Origin: Dactylosporangium roseum
GTDB taxonomy: Bacteria; Actinomycetota; Actinomycetes; Mycobacteriales; Micromonosporaceae
Assembly (NCBI RefSeq): GCF_025264685.1
Contig: NZ_CP073721.1
Span: 3,401,001-3,465,000, forward strand
Length of the DNA: 64,000 nt
Direction of reading: 5' to 3'
Part shown: positions 52,384 through 61,141 of the stretch, in pieces
Layout: the number at the start of each line of letters is the position of its first letter
Numbering within the stretch: the first letter of the stretch is position 1
Made by a program: the position numbers and the translations under genes
The notes under the pieces: generated by a model
The model's input: only the letters and a program-made list of their open reading frames with translations
What the model was told of the DNA's origin: nothing
Databases searched by the model: none

Positions 52384-53616
52384 TCAGGTGATGTGCAGGG
52401 CGGCGGCGGCCGCGTCGAGGGCCTCGGCGCAGGCGGTCGGGGTGCCGGCGGCCGCGGTCGCGAACGCGACCCGGCCCCACACGGTGCCCTTCGGCGGCGG
52501 CGAGACGACCGCGCCGGGGAGCGCGACGGCGACCGCCAGGTCCACAGTGGACGGCAGCCGGTCGCCGTCGAAGGCGATGCTGGTGATGGTGGTGTCCTCG
52601 TCCTCGACGTAGAAGAACCGCACGGCGGCCGCCCGTGCCCGGTCGGGCCGGATCGGCGCCGTCCGGCCGCACGCCGTCGCCGCGGCCAGCAGCCCCGGGT
52701 CGAGGCCGGTGGCGAGGCTCCCGAGGTACGGGATGAGGTCACCGCCGAGGCGGCCGTTGACCTCGATGAGCCGCGGGCCGTCGGCGGTGAGCATGAACTC
52801 GGTGTGGGTCCAGGCGTCGAGCACACCGAGCGCCAGGTGGGTCTGGCGCAGCGCCGACGTCAGCGCCGGATCGGTGAGCAGCGGGTCGTTGGCGTCCACG
52901 CAGTGCCCGACCTCCTCCGCGTACGGGGGATAGCCGACCACCTTGCGGGCCACGAACAGCGGCGTGACGACCCCGCCGCGCACGACCGCGTCGATGCTGA
53001 TCTCCTCGCCGACGACGCACTCCTCGACCAGGACCGGGTGGTCGCTGGCGTAGAGGACCGGGTCCGGCGCCTTCGTGTCGCGGGTGAAGGCGAAGTGCCG
53101 CCGCAGCCCGTCCGGGTCCTCGACGCGGACCACGCCCAGGCTCGCGCCGAGGCCGCGGGGCTTGAGTACCACCGGGTAGCCGATGCCCTCGGCGGCGGCG
53201 AGGGCCTCCTCGAGGGTCCGTACCGCCCGCGAGCGCGGCTGGGGAACGCCGGCCCGGGCGCAGGCCTGGCGGGTCTGCGCCTTGTCGCGCATCCGCCACA
53301 CGACGGCGGGGTCGCCGCCGGGCAGGCCGAGCGCCTCGGCGATGTGCGAGGCGGCCAGGATGCGGCCCTCGTCCCAGCACAGCACGCCGGCGACGGGCTG
53401 CCGCTTGGCGAGGTGCAGGGCCGACTGGGCCATCGCCGGGCCGTCGATGGTGGACGGCAGGACGGTCCAGCCGTCGAGGTAGGCCCGTTCCCACTGGGGC
53501 TCGGCCGTGTGGAAGAGGTGGACCCGGAAGTCGCGGGCGATGGAGCGTAGGAGGTACTCGCGGTACACCCGCATCCCGCTCGCGACCAGGATCAGCAGCG
53601 GCCGGGTGTCATGCAT
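52384..53616 (-). CDS. ATP-grasp amide ligase 1 (L-amino-acid-ligase type)
   Basis: 410 residues. The pre-ATP-grasp fold (LLILVASGMRVYREYLLRSI) is followed by YPVVLKPRGLGASLGVVRVE, VLVEECVVGEEISIDAVVRG and RLIEVNGRLGGDLIPYLG with the metal-binding Glu and Asn. The family joins a carboxylate to an amine through an acyl phosphate (for example BtrJ, DdaF, BacD). The start overlaps the solute-binding-protein stop by 8 bases. It may form a dipeptide or load an amino acid on an ACP, as BtrJ does. Confidence 0.88.
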   Translation of the reverse strand: MHDTRPLLILVASGMRVYREYLLRSIARDFRVHLFHTAEPQWERAYLDGWTVLPSTIDGPAMAQSALHLAKRQPVAGVLCWDEGRILAASHIAEALGLPGGDPAVVWRMRDKAQTRQACARAGVPQPRSRAVRTLEEALAAAEGIGYPVVLKPRGLGASLGVVRVEDPDGLRRHFAFTRDTKAPDPVLYASDHPVLVEECVVGEEISIDAVVRGGVVTPLFVARKVVGYPPYAEEVGHCVDANDPLLTDPALTSALRQTHLALGVLDAWTHTEFMLTADGPRLIEVNGRLGGDLIPYLGSLATGLDPGLLAAATACGRTAPIRPDRARAAAVRFFYVEDEDTTITSIAFDGDRLPSTVDLAVAVALPGAVVSPPPKGTVWGRVAFATAAAGTPTACAEALDAAAAALHIT

Positions 53617-55408
53617 CGACGTAGTACCAGTGCTCGGGGTTGATCATGCCGAACGGGTTGACCGGCTCGAAGCCGCCGAGGCGGTTGTCGACCTCGAACA
53701 ACCGGATCGGGAAGTTCGGGTTGAACACGACCGGCGCCTGCTCAGCGATGTAGTCCTGGTACTCGTACAGCGTCTCCACCGACTCGTCGGTGACGGTGCG
53801 CTCGATGAGCCGGTCGGCCGTCTCGTCGCGGTAGTGGCCGAAGTTGCCGCCGGCGTCGGTCTTGAAGAGGATCTCGCCGGTCGGGTGGTGGAACACCCAG
53901 CCGCCGTTCCAGCAGCACATCTCCCACGTGCACGGCGTCTCGGCGGTCGGGTAGCAGGGCGCGTCCTCGGCGACCAGGATCGACCCGTAGACCTCCTGCA
54001 GCCGCAGCTCGATCCCGGCCGCGGCCGCGTCGCGCTGGTACGAGGCCATGAGCCGGGTCAGCGCGGGCCGCCCCTCGACGTACCGCAGCGAGAACGTGAG
54101 CTTGGTCCCGGCGGGGATGCCCTCGCCGGCCTCGCCCGGTCCGGTGCCCGGCCGCACGCACACGGCCGGCGTGACCGAGGTGTCCCAACCGTTGTCCTGC
54201 AACAGCTTGCGGGCCCGGCCGACGTCGAACGGCAGCGGCCAGGCGCCCTCCCGCTGCCGCGGCGAGACCAGGTCGGTGACGGGCAGCACCGGCACCGGGC
54301 CGTTCTGGCGGTACGCGTAGCTCTGGTAGATGTCGCGGACCGCGGTGTCCTGGTCGAGCGTGCTCTGCAACGCCTGCCGGATGTAGGTCTGCGCGAAGAG
54401 CTTGCCCACGACGGTCGGGTTGTTGAAGTTCAGGCTGGTGTACCGCACGCAGTAGGCGACCTGCGGCACGAGCGTGTAGTGGGCGGCGAGCGGGTTGCCG
54501 TCCCCGCCGGGCGCGTCGGCGCGGGCGGTCGCGTAGCTCAGCGGCAGGTACCCGACCTGGATGCAGTCGGGCGCGTCCGGGCCGGCCTGGAGCCGCTCGT
54601 ACTGCTCCTCGTCGGACTGCATCGGGATCTGCCGGAACTCGTCCAGGTACGGCTTGCTCGGGCCCGAGTAGTGCTCGTTGGGCACGAACGTCACCACGCC
54701 CTCGACCGTGTAGCTCTTGAGCCGCCACGGCCCGCTGACGATGCTCCAGATCGGGCTGTCGGCCCAGCGGGTGCGGTGCTCGTTGCCCTCGGCCACGATG
54801 TCGCCCTGCTCGGCCATGAGGAAGTCGTAGACCGCCTCGACGTCGGCCAGGTCCCCGGAGGCGTTGGCCGGCCCGGCGGCGGTGCGGTCCCACGCCTTCG
54901 GCAGCGGCGTGATGGTGCTGAGCTGGTTCATGAGCACCCAGCGGCGCGAGTAGACCTTGTCGAAGGTGAAGTAGACGGTGTCCTCGGCGAGCTTGCCGTA
55001 GTCGGTGAGGTTGTCGGGGAAGTAGCCGGGGACGTACTCGCCGTACCTGGCCCCCTTGACCTTCATCAGGTTGACCCAGAACAGCACGTTGTCGGCGCAC
55101 AGCGTCTCGCCGTTGGACCAGCGCCACGGCTTCACGCGCACGGTGACGGTGAGCCCGTCCTCGCTCCACACCGGCGGCTCGGCGATGCTGTTGGCGTCGT
55201 CGACCTCCGGGGTTCCGTCGGTGCCGAAGAAGTACAGGGTGCGGTACAGCAGCGCCTGGAACTCCAGGATGTTGCGGGTGCCCATCCGCTCGGCCGGGGT
55301 GAACGGGAAGATGACGGCGGGCGGGAACCCGGGCGCGCAGGCCCAGGTGACCGTGCCGCCGCGGCGCGGCCTCGGCCGGCTCAGGGTGGTCGTCGGCTGG
55401 GTTGTCAT
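53609..55408 (-). CDS. Family-5 solute-binding-protein homologue without signal peptide
   Basis: 599 residues matching peptide/oligopeptide-binding proteins over the full length: GGTVTWACAPGFPPAVIFPF, SNGETLCADNVLFWVNLMKV, SIVSGPWRLKSYTVEGVVTF and FAQTYIRQALQSTLDQDTAV. Such proteins are normally lipoproteins, but here the mature domain begins at residue 17 after a Pro/Arg-rich stretch with no hydrophobic core and no lipobox. The coding frame upstream is the neighbouring gene (ATGA overlap), so no signal is hidden there. No ABC permease genes are present. A cytoplasmic binding, sequestering or enzymatic role is inferred. Confidence 0.85.
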   Translation of the reverse strand: MTTQPTTTLSRPRPRRGGTVTWACAPGFPPAVIFPFTPAERMGTRNILEFQALLYRTLYFFGTDGTPEVDDANSIAEPPVWSEDGLTVTVRVKPWRWSNGETLCADNVLFWVNLMKVKGARYGEYVPGYFPDNLTDYGKLAEDTVYFTFDKVYSRRWVLMNQLSTITPLPKAWDRTAAGPANASGDLADVEAVYDFLMAEQGDIVAEGNEHRTRWADSPIWSIVSGPWRLKSYTVEGVVTFVPNEHYSGPSKPYLDEFRQIPMQSDEEQYERLQAGPDAPDCIQVGYLPLSYATARADAPGGDGNPLAAHYTLVPQVAYCVRYTSLNFNNPTVVGKLFAQTYIRQALQSTLDQDTAVRDIYQSYAYRQNGPVPVLPVTDLVSPRQREGAWPLPFDVGRARKLLQDNGWDTSVTPAVCVRPGTGPGEAGEGIPAGTKLTFSLRYVEGRPALTRLMASYQRDAAAAGIELRLQEVYGSILVAEDAPCYPTAETPCTWEMCCWNGGWVFHHPTGEILFKTDAGGNFGHYRDETADRLIERTVTDESVETLYEYQDYIAEQAPVVFNPNFPIRLFEVDNRLGGFEPVNPFGMINPEHWYYVDA

Positions 55409-55767
55409 GGCGTGCGTACCCCCGTCTGGGCGGTCTCGCGGATCTCCTCGAGGCGGGACACGCCGGTGGCGGCGTGCGCCCCGTAGCGCTCCCACACCTC
55501 GTCGAGCTGGATGCGGCCGTCGGGCAGCCGCCGCGGCGTGCTCGTGCAGCGGCCCGACACGACGTCGCCGGTGCGCAGCACGATGCAGTAGGCGAAGTCG
55601 AGGATGCCGTCGGGGCTGCAGACGCCGGTGAGCGCGCCGCGGCGGGCGTCGCCGCCGCTGAACTCGCCCCAGATGAGGTCGCCGGCCTGCTGGTAGACGG
55701 CGACGCGATCGCTCTCGCCGCCGCCGGCGCCGACCGGGCGGAACCGCCGGCCGTCGTAGCTGATCAT
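55405..55767 (-). CDS. Small lipocalin-like protein (often named n-acetylglutamate synthase)
   Basis: 120 residues: MISYDGRRFRPVGAGGGESD, LIWGEFSGGDARRGALTGVC, ILDFAYCIVLRTGDVVSGRC and LPDGRIQLDEVWERYG. It belongs to a family of beta-barrel proteins sometimes labelled n-acetylglutamate synthase without good support; it has no acetyltransferase motif. The GAAGGAG ribosome-binding site lies in the dimethylargininase gene, and ATGA overlaps occur at both ends. Its role in the pathway is unknown. Confidence 0.65.
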   Translation of the reverse strand: MISYDGRRFRPVGAGGGESDRVAVYQQAGDLIWGEFSGGDARRGALTGVCSPDGILDFAYCIVLRTGDVVSGRCTSTPRRLPDGRIQLDEVWERYGAHAATGVSRLEEIRETAQTGVRTP

Positions 55768-56594
55768 CGTTGCTCCTTCGCGGGTTCGGGGGTGGCGGGC
55801 CGCTCGCGCAGCTCCAACGTGCAGCACTTCGCGCCGCCGCCGGCCTTGAGCAGCTCGGAGAGGTCGACGCCGATCGGCACGAAGCCGGCCGCGGTCAGCG
55901 CCCCGGCCAGCCGGGTCGTCTGCGGCGGCAGCAGCACGTGCCGGCCGTCGGAGACCGCGTTGAGGCCGAAGATCTCGGCGTCGGCCGCCTCGGCGAGGAT
56001 CGCGTCCGGGTAGTGCCGGCGCAGCACGGCCTGGCTGGCGGCGGAGAACGCGGCGGGGTAGTACATGATCCGTTCGTGGTCGAGCACCGCGAGGGCGGTG
56101 TCGAGGTGGTAGAAGCGCGGGTCGACGAGCTTCAGGCTCAGCACCGGCCGGCCGAGGAACGCCGCGGCCTCGGCGTGGGCCCGCCGGTCGGTCCGGAAGC
56201 CGGTGCCGGCCAGCAGCCGGGCGCCGGTGTCGAGCAGGTCGCCCTCGCCCTCGTTGACGAAGCGCGCCTCCCGGGTCTCGAAGCCCTGGCGGCGGAACCA
56301 CTCCAGGTAGGCCGGGCCCTCCGCGCGGCGCTGCGGGTGGCGGAACCGGGCCGAGAGCACTTTGCCGTCGACCATGGTGGCGCCGTTGGCGGCGAACACC
56401 ATGTCCGGCAGGCCGGGCAGTGGGGCCATCAGGTCGACGTGGTGGCCGAGGCCGACGAGCAGGGAGCGCAGCCGCTCCCACTGCATCAGCGCCAGGCGCG
56501 CGTCGGTCGGCTTGGCGGGCTCCATCCACGGGTTGATCGAGTAGGTGACGTCGAAGTGGCGGGGTTCGCACATGAGGTACCGCCGGATCCGCAT
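55764..56594 (-). CDS. Dimethylargininase-like amidinohydrolase (DDAH family)
   Basis: 276 residues. YLMCEPRHFDVTYSINPWME, LPDMVFAANGATMVDGKVL, FYHLDTALAVLDHERIMYYP (catalytic His) and GGGAKCCTLELRER (catalytic Cys) are the dimethylargininase hallmarks. The enzyme hydrolyses methylated arginine to citrulline and an amine. In this operon it may open a guanidine-containing intermediate or act on an N-substituted arginine (inference). It lies between two ATP-grasp/lipocalin genes with ATGA overlaps. Confidence 0.85.
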   Translation of the reverse strand: MRIRRYLMCEPRHFDVTYSINPWMEPAKPTDARLALMQWERLRSLLVGLGHHVDLMAPLPGLPDMVFAANGATMVDGKVLSARFRHPQRRAEGPAYLEWFRRQGFETREARFVNEGEGDLLDTGARLLAGTGFRTDRRAHAEAAAFLGRPVLSLKLVDPRFYHLDTALAVLDHERIMYYPAAFSAASQAVLRRHYPDAILAEAADAEIFGLNAVSDGRHVLLPPQTTRLAGALTAAGFVPIGVDLSELLKAGGGAKCCTLELRERPATPEPAKEQR

Positions 56595-57841
56595 CAGCCG
56601 GCGTCCAGCTCGACGGTGATCTTCGCGCTGAGCTCGGTCAGGGCGGCCAGCGCGTCCGCCTCCGACGTGCCGGTGACGCCCAGGAACCCGAAGATGGTGT
56701 TGCCGTTGGGCGGCCGCAGGATCACGTCGCCGGGCCGGGCGGTGATCTTGAGCAGGAAGACCCGCTCGGACTCGCCGACCTCCTTCGGTACCTCGACCCG
56801 CCGCACGATTCCCGCGTCGCAGATCAGGCACATCGACGCGATGTGCTCGCCGAGCGGGTTGTAGTGCCCGACCCGCGGCCGCACCCCGCGGCCGACGTCG
56901 ACGACGGCGGCGATCGGGTCGTAGCCGGCGGTGAGGCGGGCGATCTGGTCCAGCCCGCCGCCGCCGACCCGGGCCGCGATCTCCAGCAGGTGCGGCTCGC
57001 CGTCGTGGAAGCGGACCTCGGCGTGCATGACGCTGCGGCGCAGGCCCTGCGCGTGCGCGGCCGCCTTCACCGCCCGGTGCACCTTGGCCAGGCTCTCGTC
57101 GTCGAGCGAGGTCGGCGCGTGGTGGACGTCGTCGTCGAAGTTCTTGCCCTCGGCCGTGATCCGGTCCACGACCGAGCCGAGGTAGACCTCGTCGTCCCAG
57201 GCGAGCGCCTCCATGAGGTACTCGCGGCCGTCCAGGAACGACTCGACCAGCAGCCCCTGCGGGCCCAGGTCGATGCCGTCGGCCTCGGCGGTCACCCAGA
57301 ACATCTCCCGGATGCCGGCCATCGCCTGCTCGAAGCGGCCGCGCAGCTCCTCGGCGTCGTCGACGCGGTAGACGAAGTGGCTGCCGGCGCCGAGGGTCGG
57401 CTTGAGGATGACCGGGTAGCCGTAGGCCTCCGCGGCGGCGAGCGCGTCGTCGAGCTCGGTGACGAAGGTGAAGCGGGGCACCGGGACGCCGGCGGCGCGG
57501 TACGCCTCTCGCATCAGGGCCTTGTTGCGGCTGTTGCGGGCCGCCTCGACGCCGATGCCGGGCAGGCCCAGCGCGTCGGCGATCGCCGCGACCGCGATGA
57601 CCGCCGCCTCGGAGAAGGTGATGACGCCGTCGAACTGCTCGGTGGCGTGCCACTCCTTCGCGCAGGCGATCATGTCGTCGATGTGCTTGGTGCCGACCAG
57701 CCGGTAGCGCTCGGCCGGCCAGAAGTCCTCGGTGCCCTCCCCGTTGAGCACGTACAGGTCCACGCCGAGGTCGAGCACCTGCTGGTAGCGGGAGTGGTAG
57801 TAGGTGAGGTACTGGCGGGTCTCGATGGTCAGCAGCTTCAC
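56594..57841 (-). CDS. ATP-grasp amide ligase 2
   Basis: 415 residues. LLTIETRQYLTYYHSRYQQV is the N-terminal fold; YPVILKPTLGAGSHFVYRVD, LVESFLDGREYLMEALAWDD and HLLEIAARVGGGGLDQIARL are ATP-grasp and metal motifs. It is only distantly similar to ligase 1, so the two probably make different bonds. GTG 57841 overlaps the MetRS-like stop, and the stop overlaps the dimethylargininase start. It may join the hydrazine unit to another amino acid (inference). Confidence 0.88.
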   Translation of the reverse strand: MKLLTIETRQYLTYYHSRYQQVLDLGVDLYVLNGEGTEDFWPAERYRLVGTKHIDDMIACAKEWHATEQFDGVITFSEAAVIAVAAIADALGLPGIGVEAARNSRNKALMREAYRAAGVPVPRFTFVTELDDALAAAEAYGYPVILKPTLGAGSHFVYRVDDAEELRGRFEQAMAGIREMFWVTAEADGIDLGPQGLLVESFLDGREYLMEALAWDDEVYLGSVVDRITAEGKNFDDDVHHAPTSLDDESLAKVHRAVKAAAHAQGLRRSVMHAEVRFHDGEPHLLEIAARVGGGGLDQIARLTAGYDPIAAVVDVGRGVRPRVGHYNPLGEHIASMCLICDAGIVRRVEVPKEVGESERVFLLKITARPGDVILRPPNGNTIFGFLGVTGTSEADALAALTELSAKITVELDAG

Positions 57842-59442
57842 GACGCCACCTCCTGGGCGCTGCGCGCCGCGGCGGGGACGGCCAGCCGCGGCAGGTCGAA
57901 CGGGGTGATCCGCTCCGGCTGGTCGCCGGTCAGCGCCAGCTCGACGCCGTCCGCCGCCGCCTGCGCGGCCGCGTCGACGAGGATCGGCGCGGCGCCGGCG
58001 AGCAGGGTGCGCACCTCGAGCATCAGGTCGCCGCGGTCGAGCCGGCCCGACCCGGCGAGCGCGTGCAGGCGGGCCAGGTGGGTCAGCACCGTCTCCGCCG
58101 CGCGGCCCATGCTGAAGCCGGGCAGCGCGTAGCAGTCGTGGAAGCGCTGCCGCATCAGCTCGCTGCGGCGCCGCCCGACCGCCGTCGTCGCCAGCGGCGC
58201 CGTGCCCGCCTCGAGCCGGGCCAGGGCGACCGCGTCGGCGAGGGCGTTCCACGGCTCGACCAGCCGGCGGGCGGTCACGTCGAGCAGCGCGGCCTCGTCG
58301 AAGGTGGTGCGCTGGAACTCCGGGGCGGTCAGCGCGAGGTAGCAGCGCACCTGGTCGCGTGGTACCCGGGCCAGCAGGTCGGCCGACCAGATGAGGTGGT
58401 TGCGGCTGGTCGAGAACTTGTCCCCGGCCAGGTCGTAGAACTCGTTGGCGATGTTCGCCGCCGGGACCACGTAGCGGTCGCCGTGCGCCATGAGCAGCAC
58501 CAGGTCCATCAGGCCCCAGTGGTAGACGTTGTCGAAACCGTGGAAGTAGACCAGCTCCGCGCCCGCCTCGGCGCGCCACAGGTCGTCGGTCGTCCCGCCG
58601 TCGCCGGGGCCGCCGGCCGCGTGCCAGGTGGCGTACATGACGGCGGGCATCGCCTCGATCCACGGGTACAAGACGTGGCCTTCGGTGCCCGGCAGCGGGG
58701 ACGGGATGCCCCAGGTGCCCGGCACGGTGACGGGCACGTCCGGCAGGGGGCCGGCGAGGAGCTCGTCGATCAGGCGGATCGACCGGGGGCGCCAGGTGGC
58801 GCGGCGCTCGGCGAAGTACTCGACCAGGCGCTCGCGGTACACCTCCATGGGCAGGACCCAGATCTCGAGCTCCCGATGCTCGACCGGGTCCTGGGGGTCC
58901 ACAGTGGAGCCCGGCTCGAGCAGCTCGTCGAAGCTGTTCGGGTGGCCGCACGCCTCGCAGCCGCCGCCGCAGCCGCCGGCCAGGCACGTGGGGCAGGTGC
59001 CCGTCACGAGCCCGTCGTAGAGCCACGTGCCGGCCTTCGTCGCGTAGGGCATCCGCACCGTGCGCCGCTCGAGGCGGCCGGCCTCGTGCAGGTCGGTGAC
59101 GAAACGCAGGACCCCGCGGCGGTACCGCTCGTCGATCGGCGGCAGCCCGGACATCTCGATCCCCATCGCCCGCAGCGACCGCTCGATGGCGGCCGTGGAG
59201 CGCGCGCAGAGCGCGTCCGGCGTGGTACGCAGCCGGTGCGCGGTGGACACGACGTAGGTCTGGCTGTCGTCGGTGCAGGTCGTGTAGATCACCTCGCGGC
59301 CGGTGGCGCGCAGGTAGCGGCTGTAGACGTCGCCGGCCAGGTACGGCCCGGCCATGTGGCCGACGTGCAGGTCGCCGTTGGACGTGGGCGTCGCCGCGAC
59401 GACGATCGTGCGGGCGGGGCCGTCAGGGCGGTCGGCGCCCAT
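57838..59442 (-). CDS. Methionyl-tRNA-synthetase-like protein, hydrazine-synthetase type
   Basis: 534 residues of class I synthetase fold. The HIGH motif is DLHVGHMAGP (about residue 24), a zinc-knuckle region is GTCPTCLAGGCGGGCEACG, and the KMSKS loop is KFSTSRNHLIWS. A helical C-terminal part follows, but the anticodon-binding surface looks reduced. MetRS-like domains joined to a cupin catalyse N-N bond formation between an N-hydroxylated lysine and an amino acid (Spb40 type). Here the cupin is the gene immediately upstream (TGATG overlap) and the N-hydroxylase comes before that, so this function is strongly suggested. A housekeeping MetRS is unlikely in this setting. Confidence 0.85.
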   Translation of the reverse strand: MGADRPDGPARTIVVAATPTSNGDLHVGHMAGPYLAGDVYSRYLRATGREVIYTTCTDDSQTYVVSTAHRLRTTPDALCARSTAAIERSLRAMGIEMSGLPPIDERYRRGVLRFVTDLHEAGRLERRTVRMPYATKAGTWLYDGLVTGTCPTCLAGGCGGGCEACGHPNSFDELLEPGSTVDPQDPVEHRELEIWVLPMEVYRERLVEYFAERRATWRPRSIRLIDELLAGPLPDVPVTVPGTWGIPSPLPGTEGHVLYPWIEAMPAVMYATWHAAGGPGDGGTTDDLWRAEAGAELVYFHGFDNVYHWGLMDLVLLMAHGDRYVVPAANIANEFYDLAGDKFSTSRNHLIWSADLLARVPRDQVRCYLALTAPEFQRTTFDEAALLDVTARRLVEPWNALADAVALARLEAGTAPLATTAVGRRRSELMRQRFHDCYALPGFSMGRAAETVLTHLARLHALAGSGRLDRGDLMLEVRTLLAGAAPILVDAAAQAAADGVELALTGDQPERITPFDLPRLAVPAAARSAQEVAS

Positions 59443-59813
59443 CACGCCTCGCTCAGGTGGCGGGCGCTGAACTGGGCGGCCAGGTCGGCGTCCCACCACA
59501 CGGCGTACATCGAGAAGTCCTCGTCGCCGTCGTTGACGACCTGGTGCACGACCTGGGGCGGGAAGTGCACGATGTCGCCCGCGACGAACGGCGTCCGCCG
59601 CCCCTCGCAGACGATCTCGGCCACGCCGGTCATCGCGATCCAGATCTCGTACTCGTGGTGGCCGTGCATGCCGGACTCGGTGCCGGGCCGCACGATGCAC
59701 CAGGACCCCTCGAACGGGGCGTTCAGCGCCGGCCACGGCATCAGCCGGGTCGCGTCGAGGCCGTTGTCCTCGGCCAGCCGGGCGCCGTCGAACTTGCGCA
59801 TCTCCATCATCAC
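59442..59813 (-). CDS. Cupin, partner of the MetRS-like protein
   Basis: 123 residues, single cupin domain. GMHGHHEYEIWIAMTGVAEI gives the His, His, Glu metal ligands, and FPPQVVHQVVNDGDEDFSMY the last His. In hydrazine synthetases the cupin performs the final N-N rearrangement of the ester made by the MetRS domain. In most known cases it is fused to the MetRS-like part; here it is a separate gene with overlapping stop and start. GAGGAG lies seven bases before the GTG at 59813; ATGs follow directly. Confidence 0.85.
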   Translation of the reverse strand: MMMEMRKFDGARLAEDNGLDATRLMPWPALNAPFEGSWCIVRPGTESGMHGHHEYEIWIAMTGVAEIVCEGRRTPFVAGDIVHFPPQVVHQVVNDGDEDFSMYAVWWDADLAAQFSARHLSEA

Positions 59814-59830
59814 CGCGGTGCTCCTCAGCG

Positions 59831-61141
59831 TCAGGGGGTCAGGGTACTGTCGGCGAAGACCAGCACCGGTGGCGTGCTGCGGTGCGCGAGAAGGTCGCCG
59901 ACGATCTCCTCGGCCCGGATCGCCAGCACGCTGAGCAGCGAGTCGACGATGCCGTGGGTGCTCTCGTTGACGCCCTGCAGGTGGCAGGTGGCGCCGTAGC
60001 CGGCGGGCAGGTTCATGCGGTAGTGCCGGTTGACCGAGATGTCCGCGACGCCGGCCGAGCGGGCCAGGTCCTGCACGATGCGGGGCATGGCGCTGGCGAA
60101 GCCGGTGCCGAGCAGGATCTTGTCGAAGCGGTGCTGCGTCATCCCGCCGGTCTTGCGGTCCAGCAGCGTCACCGCGACCTCGCCGCCGTCGAGCTGGGCG
60201 TCGACGACGTCGCGCATGGTCAGCATCTCGATGCGCTCGTCGCCGGCCAGGCGGTCGAGGTAGATGCGGCGGTACAGCGACTCCAGCAGCTCCGGCGTCA
60301 GGCCGGAGTAGTTGGTCCGGTGCATCTCCCGCAGCAGCTGCTCACGGGCCTCGGGCAGCGCCGCGTGGAACTGGTCGACGAACGACGGGTAGAACAGCTC
60401 GTTGGTGAACTTGCTCGCCTCGTAGGCCTGCAGGCCGATCGAGCGCATGATCATCGTGCAGTGCGCGAGCGGGAACGACTGGTGCACCGCGGTCAGCATC
60501 TCCGCGGCGCTCTGCGCGCCGCCGACGACCGCGAGCCGCAGCGGCCGGTCGGTGCCGATCTCGTCGACCCGCACCGCGAACTCGGTGCTGTGGATGACCT
60601 TGTCGCGGGGCAGCCCGGCGAACGCCTCCGGGATGTGCACGTCCCGGCCGCCGCCGATGACCAGGTGCCGGCAGACGATGGTGCTGCCGTCGGACATCTC
60701 CACCGACCAGTGGCTCGGGCCGTCGGCGGTGTGGTGCGGGCGGATCGACCCGCAGCGGCGTCCGTACTGCACCCGCACGTGCTGCAGCGAGTGCGCGACC
60801 CACGCGAGGTACGCCGAGATCTCCATCCGGTACGCGCTGAAGCTGCCCAGGTTGATGAACTGGTCCAGCCGCCCGACCGAGTGCAGGTAGTTGACGAACG
60901 AGTAGGCGCTGCGCGGGTTGCGCAGCGTCACCAGGTCCTTGAGGAACGAGACCTGGCTCGTCGTCCACGGCAGCAGCATGCCCCGCTGCCAGGCGACGTC
61001 GTCGCGCTGCTCGACGACGAGGGTGTCCTGGGCCAGCTCGGAGCCGGCGAGCTCCTCGACGGCGACGGCGAGGGCCAGGTTGGACGGCCCGGCGCCGATC
61101 GCCAGTAGTTCTACCTCCTGATGACGCACGACATCTCCCAT
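59831..61141 (-). CDS. L-lysine/L-ornithine N-monooxygenase (SidA/IucD family)
   Basis: 436 residues. FAD site LLAIGAGPSNLALAVAVEEL, the WQRGMLLPWTTSQVSFLKDL substrate/FAD region, NADPH site LAVVGGAQSAAEMLTAVHQS, and the final DKILLGTGF motif. It hydroxylates the side-chain amine with NADPH and O2. Siderophore genes are absent, while cupin and MetRS-like genes follow directly, so N6-hydroxylysine for N-N bond formation is more likely than hydroxamate synthesis (inference). Lys versus Orn cannot be decided. The start overlaps the GNAT stop (TGATG). Confidence 0.88.
   Translation of the reverse strand: MGDVVRHQEVELLAIGAGPSNLALAVAVEELAGSELAQDTLVVEQRDDVAWQRGMLLPWTTSQVSFLKDLVTLRNPRSAYSFVNYLHSVGRLDQFINLGSFSAYRMEISAYLAWVAHSLQHVRVQYGRRCGSIRPHHTADGPSHWSVEMSDGSTIVCRHLVIGGGRDVHIPEAFAGLPRDKVIHSTEFAVRVDEIGTDRPLRLAVVGGAQSAAEMLTAVHQSFPLAHCTMIMRSIGLQAYEASKFTNELFYPSFVDQFHAALPEAREQLLREMHRTNYSGLTPELLESLYRRIYLDRLAGDERIEMLTMRDVVDAQLDGGEVAVTLLDRKTGGMTQHRFDKILLGTGFASAMPRIVQDLARSAGVADISVNRHYRMNLPAGYGATCHLQGVNESTHGIVDSLLSVLAIRAEEIVGDLLAHRSTPPVLVFADSTLTP

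Noticed and set aside
57838..59442. Housekeeping or resistance methionyl-tRNA synthetase
   Set aside because: Its gene overlaps a cupin gene and an ATP-grasp gene and follows an N-hydroxylase, which fits hydrazine formation. A resistance MetRS remains a weaker alternative.
59831..61141. Siderophore (hydroxamate) cluster based on the N-monooxygenase
   Set aside because: No IucA/IucC-type synthetase, hydroxamate acyltransferase set or ferric-siderophore uptake genes lie nearby; the adjoining cupin and MetRS-like genes give a better explanation.
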